A stretch of DNA of 64,000 nt from positions 1 through 64,000 of the forward strand of contig DUSN01000092.1 in NCBI GenBank assembly GCA_012842605.1, in the 5' to 3' direction. The DNA comes from Clostridiales bacterium. GTDB lineage: Bacteria; Bacillota; Clostridia; Caldicoprobacterales; DTU083. The notes beneath the pieces were generated by a model. That model searched no databases. It saw only the letters and a program-made list of their open reading frames with translations, and was not told where the DNA came from. Of this stretch, positions 45,636-53,360 are shown piece by piece; position 1 is the first letter of the stretch; every line of letters starts with the position of its first letter. A program made the translations under genes and the position numbers.

Positions 45636-47692
45636 ACCGATATACAAAAGATTTGAATGACTTTTATGCGGTCAGACTGAAAGATTATTCAATGGAAGGC
45701 AGCAGCCTGTCCCTGACAGTTGAGGACCAGCAGGGCTCTCCGTTTACAATAGCTGTCAGCTTTTATAAAAATGATATTCTAAGAGTCAGACTGTACAGTG
45801 AAGTGTTTCAGCTTTGCTATGATCTGGTCAACAGTAAATTCCTCATTCCGGATAATGATATAAAGCTGAGTCAGGAAGGAAACCTGCTGACTGTAAAATA
45901 CGGATCCCAAAGCCTGCTGATAGGCAGGGAGCCATTTTCCTTTGCCATACAGGCTGCTGACGGCCATCTGATATATGAAGAAAACTTCAACGATGTTAAT
46001 CCGGTAGGTGAAAAAGGAGAAGACCTTATTCCGCCCATGGGCTTTTCAAAGGATAATGAGGGCAATATTGTAAATGTCAATATCTGTGCGGCTTTACGCT
46101 GGAATGAACACATATATGGGATGGGAGAAAGATTTACTGAATTTGACAGGCGAGGCCAGCAGGTTGTCCTCATGAACAAGGATACCTTAGGCTGCCGTGA
46201 CGAAACGTCCTATAAGAACATACCATTTTACCTGAGCACCTATGGTTACGGACTGTTTGTCAACACCTCTTCAATATCGGAATTTAATTTTGGATATGAC
46301 TCAAACAATTCCATCAGCATTCATGTGCCCCAGTCCTGCCTGGAATATTATTTAATAGCCGGGGACAGCATGAAGACCATATTGTCCCGTTACATGGAAC
46401 TGACCGGCCCGGCTGTTCTCCCTCCCGACTGGTCATTCGGCCTGTGGTACTCCACCGGATTCAAGGGCAATTCCAGTGAAAATACTCTGGCGGATGCCAG
46501 GCGCATAAGACAGGAAGGCATACCCTGTGATGTAATGCATTTTGACTGCTATTGGCTGCGGGATGATATGTGGTGTGATTTTGTCTGGGATGAAAAGTTT
46601 TATCCCAACCGCATTGATATGCTGAAAACTCTGAAAGAAATGGGATTCAAATCCTGCCTGTGGATCAACCCCTATGTAACAATTAAAACCGATATGTTCC
46701 GGGAAGGAGCAGAAAGGGGCTACCTGGTAAAACGCCCTGACGGCAGCGTATATACCGAGGATTTATGGCACGGCCTTTTATCATACTGCGCTATTGTGGA
46801 CTTTACCAATAAGGACGCTGTGAAATGGTTTCAGGAAAAGGTAAGAACTGTGCTGCTTGAAGGCGTGGATGTGATGAAAACGGATTTTGGCGAGGATATC
46901 CCCCTGGACAGCGTTTTCTCCAACGGAAAAACCGGCAGGGAAATGAGAAACCTCTATTCCAGGCTATACAACCAGGCGGTATTTGAAGCCATGGAATCGG
47001 TTAAGGGTAAGGGCAATGGAATAGTCTGGGCCCGCAGCGGCTGTGCGGGAATGCAGAAGTTTCCGGTATGCTGGTCAGGTGATGCCAGATCCTCCTTTGA
47101 GGGTATGGCAGCTGCCTTGAGAGGCGGTTTATCCCTGTCCATGTCAGGTGTTCCATTCTGGAGCCATGATATGGGCGGCTTTTACGGAGAAGTTAAGGAA
47201 GAAGTATTCATCCGCTGGTGTCAGTTTGGCCTGTTCTCATCCCACAGCAGGCTTCACGGGACAACAACCCGTCAGCCATGGGCATACGGGAAGCGGGCTC
47301 TTGACATAGTCAGAGATTTTATAAAGCTCAGGTACCGCCTGATGCCTTATATTCTTAAAAATGCAAGAAAATGCGTCGAACAGTCGGTACCCTTTGTACG
47401 GCCGCTTATACTGGAGCATCCGAATGATCCGGCCGTTGCAGGAATCTGGGATCAGTACTATTTTGGCGATGATATTATTGCTGCTCCGGTCTTCGGCGGG
47501 GATAATACCGCCCGGTGGGTATACCTGCCCGAAGGAGAATGGCAGGATATGCTAACCAAAAAACAATATACGGGCAGACAATGGATTAATCTTTCCTGTC
47601 CCCTGAATTATATGCCAATATTCTGCAAGGCCGGTGTAAAGATACCTATGGAAGAAAAAGATTACCTCTATATTAAAGGAGGGGATGTATAA
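45632..47692 (+). CDS. GH31 alpha-glycosidase, alpha-xylosidase-like
   Basis: A 686-residue cytoplasmic enzyme with GH31 order: N-terminal beta-sandwich (to about 260), TIM barrel, and C-terminal beta domains. The nucleophile is D418 in KTDFGED and the acid/base is D484 in WSGDARS. Both positions nearly coincide with D416 and D482 of the E. coli alpha-xylosidase YicI, and KTDFGE is the xylosidase-type form. Alpha-xylosidase or alpha-galactosidase-like action on an imported oligosaccharide is the best guess. It starts inside the end of the UroD-like gene (ATGA). Confidence 0.88.
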   Translation: MNRYTKDLNDFYAVRLKDYSMEGSSLSLTVEDQQGSPFTIAVSFYKNDILRVRLYSEVFQLCYDLVNSKFLIPDNDIKLSQEGNLLTVKYGSQSLLIGREPFSFAIQAADGHLIYEENFNDVNPVGEKGEDLIPPMGFSKDNEGNIVNVNICAALRWNEHIYGMGERFTEFDRRGQQVVLMNKDTLGCRDETSYKNIPFYLSTYGYGLFVNTSSISEFNFGYDSNNSISIHVPQSCLEYYLIAGDSMKTILSRYMELTGPAVLPPDWSFGLWYSTGFKGNSSENTLADARRIRQEGIPCDVMHFDCYWLRDDMWCDFVWDEKFYPNRIDMLKTLKEMGFKSCLWINPYVTIKTDMFREGAERGYLVKRPDGSVYTEDLWHGLLSYCAIVDFTNKDAVKWFQEKVRTVLLEGVDVMKTDFGEDIPLDSVFSNGKTGREMRNLYSRLYNQAVFEAMESVKGKGNGIVWARSGCAGMQKFPVCWSGDARSSFEGMAAALRGGLSLSMSGVPFWSHDMGGFYGEVKEEVFIRWCQFGLFSSHSRLHGTTTRQPWAYGKRALDIVRDFIKLRYRLMPYILKNARKCVEQSVPFVRPLILEHPNDPAVAGIWDQYYFGDDIIAAPVFGGDNTARWVYLPEGEWQDMLTKKQYTGRQWINLSCPLNYMPIFCKAGVKIPMEEKDYLYIKGGDV

Positions 47693-48787
47693 TTGACTTC
47701 CAGAGAAAGAATGCTGACAGCTCTTGCCGGTGGAAAGCCTGACAGGCTGCCGGTTACAATTCATCAATGGCAGCCCTATCATCTGAACCGGTTCATGAAC
47801 GGAGTCTCTGATATCGAAGCATTTGAAATATGCGGCCTGGATGCATCCATAAACTATTATGAAGCCGAATATCCCGACAGTCCCGGCTGGAGGGTATCCG
47901 CACGGCAGGAGCGTAACGGAGATGAATGGGTTACCCATTATACTATAGAGACCCCTGAGGGCACGCTGACAACATCAGAGGGCTCAAATCCCATGACTAC
48001 ATGGGTTACCGATCATCTAATCAAGAATGATGATGATATATATCTGCTGGGTAAGTACCGTCCTATTCCCGTTTTGGACAGAGCCGGTATTTTTAAGGTA
48101 TATGACCGGCTTGGGGACGGCGGAATCCTGCGTACATTTATAATGGGCAAGCAGGGTGGCTGCTGGCAGGATGCCTGCGAGCTTTACGGCGTGGAAAACT
48201 TGATTATGGCTGTCTATGACAAGCCTGACTGGGTTAAGGAATTTCTCAATATACTGCTTAAGCAGAAGCTGGATTATATAGAACAAAACCTTAAGGGACT
48301 GCCGTTTGACCTGATAGAGACAGGAGGCGGTGCAGCAAGCAATACCGTAATTTCTCCTGCCATTCACAGGGAGTTCTGCCTTCCATTTGACAGGCAGATG
48401 CATGATGCCCTTCACAGTCTGGGTTATAAAGTGGTTTACCATACCTGCGGCGGTATGACAAAGATCCTTGATTCAATTCTGGCAAATGGCTGTGATGCAT
48501 CTGAAACCCTTTCTCCGGCGGGAGTAGGCGGTGATATATTTGCTGACAGTGATGCAAGGCTGATATATAATACCCTGCACCCTCACCTGGCACTTATAGG
48601 GGGAATGGATCAATACAACATACTGGAAAAAGGCACTCCCCGGCAGATAGAACAGGAAGTAGAAAGGCTGTTTGACCTGTTTGGAAGGGATGGCGGATAC
48701 ATCATGTCAGCCAGCGATCACTTTTTTGAAGCTCCGGTTGAAAACTTAAAGGTATTTGCCAAAGCTGCACGCAAATATGTTTACTGA
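47693..48787 (+). CDS. UroD-superfamily protein B (HxCG type)
   Basis: A 364-residue protein starting 'TSRERMLTALAGGKPDRLPV', the standard N-terminus of UroD/MtaA-like proteins. It carries H250-T-C252-G253, matching the first part of the HxC...C zinc site of methylcobamide:CoM methyltransferases. The C-terminal Cys is replaced in 'SASDHFFEAP', so the site is incomplete or different. Start is TTG with GGAGGGG 9-15 nt before it. It lies directly after GH31 (no gap) and 20 nt before a third UroD-like gene. Methyl transfer on a sugar-derived substrate is a hypothesis only. Confidence 0.8.
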   Translation: MTSRERMLTALAGGKPDRLPVTIHQWQPYHLNRFMNGVSDIEAFEICGLDASINYYEAEYPDSPGWRVSARQERNGDEWVTHYTIETPEGTLTTSEGSNPMTTWVTDHLIKNDDDIYLLGKYRPIPVLDRAGIFKVYDRLGDGGILRTFIMGKQGGCWQDACELYGVENLIMAVYDKPDWVKEFLNILLKQKLDYIEQNLKGLPFDLIETGGGAASNTVISPAIHREFCLPFDRQMHDALHSLGYKVVYHTCGGMTKILDSILANGCDASETLSPAGVGGDIFADSDARLIYNTLHPHLALIGGMDQYNILEKGTPRQIEQEVERLFDLFGRDGGYIMSASDHFFEAPVENLKVFAKAARKYVY

Positions 48788-48807
48788 TAAGAAAGGGGGG
48801 CTTGGAA

Positions 48808-50070
48808 GTGGAATATAAAAAGCAGCAGCTTCATATCCGGGAATTGGCCAAAAGACTGAAGGAACTGGCAGAATCACCTGATAACATGCGAAAAAGGCAG
48901 AACTGGGCTGATCACAATGAATTAAAAGGCAATGTTGAGCCTCTTCTATGGGTATGCCCAGATGATGACGGCGCATGGCTGGAGCTTATTCCTGAAGATA
49001 CCCTCAAGTGCACGGATCCTGACTTAAAAAGTCTGGAGCTTAAGTTAAGGAAATATCTTTATCACAGTGAACATTTTGATGATGATTTCGTGTTTGAGCC
49101 GGCAGTGTATTTTGACATGCCCGGGGAGTATACAGGCTGTCATTACGGGAAAAAGGATCAAACCACAGCCTGGGGGCTGAAAATTGAAAAGAAGGTAGCC
49201 GGAAAAACCGCTTACCATTTGGATAACTTCATCAAGACTCCGGAGGATGTGGAAAGGATTCTGGAGCATGAAGTGGATTTCATCCCGGATTATCAGGAAT
49301 GGAAAAGGCTTAAGGATAAGTATGAGGATGCAGTGGGGGGTATCATAGAAGTTCAGTTCCACCTGCCTTACAGTGTACTGGTGCAGAGCCATCTGATAGA
49401 ATTGGTTCACTTAAGGGGCCTGGAAGAGTTATTGTATGATCTGTATGATAACCCTGAGTTTTTGAGAAAAATACTGGGCCATATGTCAGAAAGCAAGGCA
49501 CGGCTGCTGGACAGGCTGGAAAGGAATAAGCTGCTTTTTGAAAACCGGATTAATATATATACCGGTTCCGGAGGTCTGGGCTATACAAATGATGCCCTCA
49601 AAAGACCCGAAGATGTCAGGCTCAAGGATATGTGGGGGTTTGCCGATGCCCAGGAATTCAGCCATGTTTCGCCTGAGATGTTTGAAGAGTTTGCGGTGAA
49701 ATTTCAAAAGGCGGGGTTGAATCGTTTCGGCATGGGATGCTATGGATGCTGTGAACCAATGGACAATAAGTATGAGATAATTTTCAAACACATTGAAAAT
49801 TTAAGAAGAATCAGCATCAGCCCATGGTCTGATACGAAAATTGCAGCTGAAATGATAGGCAGTAAGGCAATATATTCATGGAAACCTAATCCGGTTATAA
49901 TATGCTGCGGTTTTGATGAAGCCGGCATGAATAAAATGCTCAGGGAAACAGCTGATGTCACCAGGGATTGTGTAACAGAAATCATATTGAAGGATATAAG
50001 GACTTGTGCCGGCACTCCTGTCCATATACAAAAGTTCATTAACCTGGCAAAGAAAATATTTAAAAAATAA
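48808..50070 (+). CDS. UroD-superfamily protein C (Cys-rich type)
   Basis: A 420-residue, longer relative of the UroD/methionine-synthase-like barrel proteins. It has a striking C311-Y-G-C314-C315 followed by EPMD, and C400 in TCAGTP near the end, enough thiols for a metal site. The N-terminal 100 residues are acidic and family-specific. I chose GTG 48808, 7 nt after GGGGGG; TTG 48802 is too close. It follows protein B in the same operon and precedes RbsD. Function unknown; the neighbourhood points to glycan or sugar metabolism. Confidence 0.75.
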   Translation: MEYKKQQLHIRELAKRLKELAESPDNMRKRQNWADHNELKGNVEPLLWVCPDDDGAWLELIPEDTLKCTDPDLKSLELKLRKYLYHSEHFDDDFVFEPAVYFDMPGEYTGCHYGKKDQTTAWGLKIEKKVAGKTAYHLDNFIKTPEDVERILEHEVDFIPDYQEWKRLKDKYEDAVGGIIEVQFHLPYSVLVQSHLIELVHLRGLEELLYDLYDNPEFLRKILGHMSESKARLLDRLERNKLLFENRINIYTGSGGLGYTNDALKRPEDVRLKDMWGFADAQEFSHVSPEMFEEFAVKFQKAGLNRFGMGCYGCCEPMDNKYEIIFKHIENLRRISISPWSDTKIAAEMIGSKAIYSWKPNPVIICCGFDEAGMNKMLRETADVTRDCVTEIILKDIRTCAGTPVHIQKFINLAKKIFKK

Positions 50071-50109
50071 TAGAACTTGAATTTTGAGGCAGAAAGGGTT
50101 GTATAGCAA

Positions 50110-50505
50110 ATGTACAAGGGAGAATGCTTAAATTCGCAATTATTAAGAATTATGGGGGAAACCGGGCATACTGACCTGATATGTGTATGCGATGCCGGCT
50201 TTCCTGTTCCGCAGAACGTAGAAAAGGTAGATCTGGCCTGGAAACCGGGGAAGCCCGGATTTATAGAAGTTTGCAGGATGCTTGGAGATAATATGGTACT
50301 TGAAAAAGTCTATCTTGCCGAAGAGATTAAGAAAAAAAATCAAGCAGTACTGCAGGAATTTACGGATCTTTTCCCGAATATTGAATTAGTGTTCATGTCT
50401 CATGAAGAATTAAAAAAGCTGTCCAAATCCTGCAGGGCTGTTGTTCGAACAGGTGAATTTTCTGCTTACAGCAATTGTATATTTGCAGCAGGTTGTGCAT
50501 TTTGA
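50110..50505 (+). CDS. rbsD: RbsD/FucU family sugar mutarotase (pyranase)
   Basis: A 131-residue protein matching D-ribose pyranase, which interconverts pyranose and furanose forms so that kinases can act. Catalytic His20 is in GETGHTDLI, and the C-terminal RTGEFSAYSNCI segment is the family active-site lid. It is followed by a ribokinase-family gene, the standard partner. In this context the sugar may be ribose or another pentose that glycosidases release. ATG follows AAAGGG at about 11 nt. Confidence 0.85.
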   Translation: MYKGECLNSQLLRIMGETGHTDLICVCDAGFPVPQNVEKVDLAWKPGKPGFIEVCRMLGDNMVLEKVYLAEEIKKKNQAVLQEFTDLFPNIELVFMSHEELKKLSKSCRAVVRTGEFSAYSNCIFAAGCAF

Positions 50506-50609
50506 GATTTCAGGTGGTTTTACCCGGCAGGATATATTTTTCCATTTTTCAGAACCGCTCTGCCGCTTTATAATAGCTGTAAGTAATAAACAAAGGAAAG
50601 GTGTCGGAG

Positions 50610-51482
50610 ATGAAAGTACTGAATTTCGGCTCATTGAACATTGATTATGTTTACTCGGTTGACAGTACGGTAAAGCCCGGAGAAACCATTCGTGTCAACG
50701 ACAGGCAGGTTTTTTGCGGCGGAAAAGGCCTGAATCAGTCCATTGCCCTTGCCAATGCAGCTGCTGACGTATATCATGCCGGGTTAATAGGCCAGGATGG
50801 CACCATGCTCCTGGATGCACTCGGCAAAGCCGGGGTTAATACTAGCCTTGTAAGAATGGTTGAGGGCGGGTCTTCTCATGCAATTATTCAGGTAGACCGC
50901 AGCGGGCAGAATTCCATATTGTTTTATCCGGGAGATAACCTGAAAGTAACCGGCGATTTTATTGATGATGTATTAAGTAAGTTTGAAAAAGGGGATTACC
51001 TGCTTCTGCAAAATGAAGTAGACAACACACAATTGATTATAAAAATGGGACATGAAAAAGGCCTGAAGGTTGTGTTCAATCCCTCACCCATTCAGGAATC
51101 AATTAAGAATTACCCCCTGCATTTGGTTGACATTTTTGTATTAAACGAAATAGAGGGCAGCATGCTGAGCGGCAGGAATGAGCCTGAAGAAATTCTTTAT
51201 TCCATGATGAACTTGTATCCTGATGCCCATATTGTTTTAACACTTGGTGAAAAAGGGGCATTGTATGGATATAAAGGCCAGAAAATTTTCCAGCTGGCTT
51301 ATAAAGCCCAGGCAGTGGATACAACTGCCGCAGGAGATACCTTCACAGGATTTTTCCTGGCTGCTTTTATTAAGGGTAATGAAGTTAAAGAGGCATTGGA
51401 CCTGGCTGCACGGGCTGCTGCTATATGTGTTTCCCGTAAGGGTGCAGCTCCATCCATACCCAAGCTTTCTGAGCTGGTATAG
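50610..51482 (+). CDS. rbsK: PfkB-family sugar kinase, ribokinase-like
   Basis: A 290-residue cytoplasmic kinase of the PfkB family. The N-terminal substrate motif NIDYVY and GGKGLNQSIALA and the C-terminal catalytic motif DTTAAGDTFTGFF are clear and closest to ribokinase. It phosphorylates a sugar with ATP, expected at O5 for ribose. Start ATG 50610 has AAAGG about 10 nt upstream; a GTG three codons earlier is possible. It ends the long operon. Given the glycan context the true substrate could be a pentose other than ribose. Confidence 0.85.
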   Translation: MKVLNFGSLNIDYVYSVDSTVKPGETIRVNDRQVFCGGKGLNQSIALANAAADVYHAGLIGQDGTMLLDALGKAGVNTSLVRMVEGGSSHAIIQVDRSGQNSILFYPGDNLKVTGDFIDDVLSKFEKGDYLLLQNEVDNTQLIIKMGHEKGLKVVFNPSPIQESIKNYPLHLVDIFVLNEIEGSMLSGRNEPEEILYSMMNLYPDAHIVLTLGEKGALYGYKGQKIFQLAYKAQAVDTTAAGDTFTGFFLAAFIKGNEVKEALDLAARAAAICVSRKGAAPSIPKLSELV

Positions 51483-51509
51483 ATCGTGTGGCCTTCATTT
51501 CGACACACC

Positions 51510-51538
51510 TTTACTTTTTCCATGATTTATGATATAGT
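51510..51538 (+). promoter_or_regulatory. Promoter of the beta-eliminating lyase gene
   Basis: TTTACT (51510-51515), 17-nt spacer, TATAGT (51533-51538). It gives a leader of about 160 nt that holds a terminator hairpin. Confidence 0.6.
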
Positions 51539-51615
51539 AGTTTTTGTAGAACGGGTAGGAAATTAATAGTTTTAAATTGTAGTATGGCAGGGTGGTAGGA
51601 ACAATATTTGCATAT

Positions 51616-51640
51616 AAACACTCCGCTAGGAGTGTTTTTT
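51616..51640 (+). terminator. Terminator/attenuator in the lyase leader
   Basis: AAACACTCC-GCTA-GGAGTGTTT followed by a T-run. It lies about 70 nt after the predicted start and 63 nt before the coding start, so it can act as an attenuator. If the upstream promoter is not real, it would simply end the ribokinase operon. A minimal frame ATG GCA GGG TGG TAG begins at about 51583, without a ribosome binding site. Confidence 0.75.
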
Positions 51641-51702
51641 GTTTCCAAATCCTGCAGTTATGCCCGAAAAAATATTGCATAAAAGGAATGGGGGATTTGG
51701 TA

Positions 51703-53151
51703 ATGTCACAAATCAAGTTTTATCAGGGGGAAAGTCTGCCCCTTGAAATGCACAAGGTAAGAATTGTACAGAAACTAAATCTAATACCGGTGGAGCAGCG
51801 GCTTAAAGCCATATCCGAAGCAGGCAGCAATACATTTTTGCTGCGCAATCGTGATGTGTTTTTGGACATGCTTACCGACAGCGGCGTTAATGCCATGAGC
51901 GACCGCCAGATTGCTGCCATGATGGAAGCTGATGACAGCTATGCAGGATCAGAAACCTTTTACAAGCTGGAAGCAAAAATCAAAGAGATATTTGGCAAGG
52001 AGTATTTCCTTCCTGCCCATCAGGGACGGGCTTGTGAACACATAATTTCCAAGGTGTTTGTAAAAAACGGATCTGTAATCCCAATGAATTATCACTTCAC
52101 TACAACCAAGTCTCATATAACATTATGCGGCGGACGAGTAGAAGAGGTATATGCTGATGTTGCGCTGGAAGCAAGCAGCAAACATCCATTCAAAGGCAAT
52201 ATAGATATAGACAAATTAACTGACCTTATTAAAAAACACGGACCTGAAAATGTACCGTTTGTGCGCATGGAAGCCGGTACCAACCTGATCGGCGGGCAGC
52301 CCTTCTCAATGGAAAATATGCGCCAGGTTCGTGATATTTGTGATAAATACGGTATCTTGCTGGTACTGGATGCAAGCCTTCTGGCAGATAACCTGTACTT
52401 TATAAAGGTACGGGAGGAAAGCTGCCGGGATATGAGTATTCGTGAAATAACCCGTGCCATGGCGGATTTATCCGATATTATTTATTTCTCAGCCAGAAAA
52501 CTGGGCTGTGCAAGAGGGGGCGGTATAGCAACAAGCAGCCCGGAACTGGCCGATAAAATGCGGGAGCTGTTACCTTTGTATGAAGGCTTTTTAACTTACG
52601 GGGGTATGTCAGTGCGGGAAATGGAAGCCCTGGCTATTGGGCTGGAGGAAACCATGGACGAAGAGATGATCAACCAGGGTCCCCTGTTTATAGCTCATAT
52701 GGTTCAAGAACTGGAAAAACGGGGTATACCTGTGGTAACTCCTCCCGGCGGGCTGGGATGCCATGTAAATGCCATGGAGTTTGTAGATCATATTCCTCAG
52801 GAACAATACCCGGCGGGAGCCCTGGCAGCAGCCTTGTATATTGCCGGAGGTATACGGGGCATGGAGAGGGGAACATTGTCCGAGCAGAGAGATGAAAACG
52901 GCAATGAAACCCTGGCTAACATGGAATTGCTTCGTTTGGCTCTGCCGCGCAGGGTATTTACCTTGTCTCAGGTAATGTATGCTGTTGACCGAATCGCCTG
53001 GCTCTATGAAAACAGAAAGCTGATCGGCGGCTTGTCATTTGTAGAAGAGCCCAAAGTGTTGCGCTTCTTCTTTGGAAAACTGGTTCCTGTTGACGATTGG
53101 CAGATTAAGCTTGCTGCAAAGTTCAGACAGGATTTTGGAGACAGCCTGTAA
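51703..53151 (+). CDS. Tryptophanase / tyrosine phenol-lyase family enzyme
   Basis: A 482-residue PLP enzyme that eliminates the side chain of an aromatic amino acid, giving pyruvate, ammonia and indole or phenol. K266 in SARKLG is the PLP lysine. R389 in MERG matches Arg381 of tyrosine phenol-lyase, where tryptophanases usually have a non-Arg residue, and FTTTK fits the phenol-lyase FTTTR region. However QGRACEH departs from the usual QGRGAEN. I therefore leave the substrate open, leaning to a phenol-lyase-like or novel specificity. Start ATG 51703 lies 8 nt after GGGGG; the longer frame runs back through the terminator and is unlikely. Confidence 0.85.
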   Translation: MSQIKFYQGESLPLEMHKVRIVQKLNLIPVEQRLKAISEAGSNTFLLRNRDVFLDMLTDSGVNAMSDRQIAAMMEADDSYAGSETFYKLEAKIKEIFGKEYFLPAHQGRACEHIISKVFVKNGSVIPMNYHFTTTKSHITLCGGRVEEVYADVALEASSKHPFKGNIDIDKLTDLIKKHGPENVPFVRMEAGTNLIGGQPFSMENMRQVRDICDKYGILLVLDASLLADNLYFIKVREESCRDMSIREITRAMADLSDIIYFSARKLGCARGGGIATSSPELADKMRELLPLYEGFLTYGGMSVREMEALAIGLEETMDEEMINQGPLFIAHMVQELEKRGIPVVTPPGGLGCHVNAMEFVDHIPQEQYPAGALAAALYIAGGIRGMERGTLSEQRDENGNETLANMELLRLALPRRVFTLSQVMYAVDRIAWLYENRKLIGGLSFVEEPKVLRFFFGKLVPVDDWQIKLAAKFRQDFGDSL

Positions 53152-53198
53152 TTTAAAGGCATTTTAGTACTAAAAAATATATATAGATTAGAATTTTC

Positions 53199-53222
53199 GG
53201 CTGGATTTTTTCCAGCCTTTTT
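53199..53222 (+). terminator. Terminator after the lyase gene
   Basis: Stem GGCTGGA/TCCAGCC with a T5 loop and T5 tail. Confidence 0.9.
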
Positions 53223-53251
53223 CCATTCTTGCGGTTATCATTTGGCTTTAA

Positions 53252-53280
53252 TTGACAATTTAAATATAATTAAATATAAT
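53252..53280 (+). promoter_or_regulatory. Promoter of the sensor kinase gene
   Basis: TTGACA (53252-53257), 17-nt spacer, TATAAT (53275-53280). The spacer and -10 sit in a tandem AAATATAATT repeat (about 2.7 copies), so a second -10 sequence is offset by 10 nt. Confidence 0.75.
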
Positions 53281-53360
53281 TAAATATATAGCCAAGCCTA
53301 TACGCAACAATATATACAGCTTCATTGCGGCAGCATATACAGTTGGGGGTGTTTGCTATT

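Noticed and set aside
51583-51597. T-box or tnaC-type leader peptide
   Set aside because: As a firm call it fails: the leader is too short for T-box stem I, and the mini-frame has no ribosome binding site. Kept only as a finding.
53258-53290. Tandem AAATATAATT repeat as a mobile or variable element
   Set aside because: Fewer than three short AT-rich copies; better explained as promoter sequence, though copy number could affect the -10.
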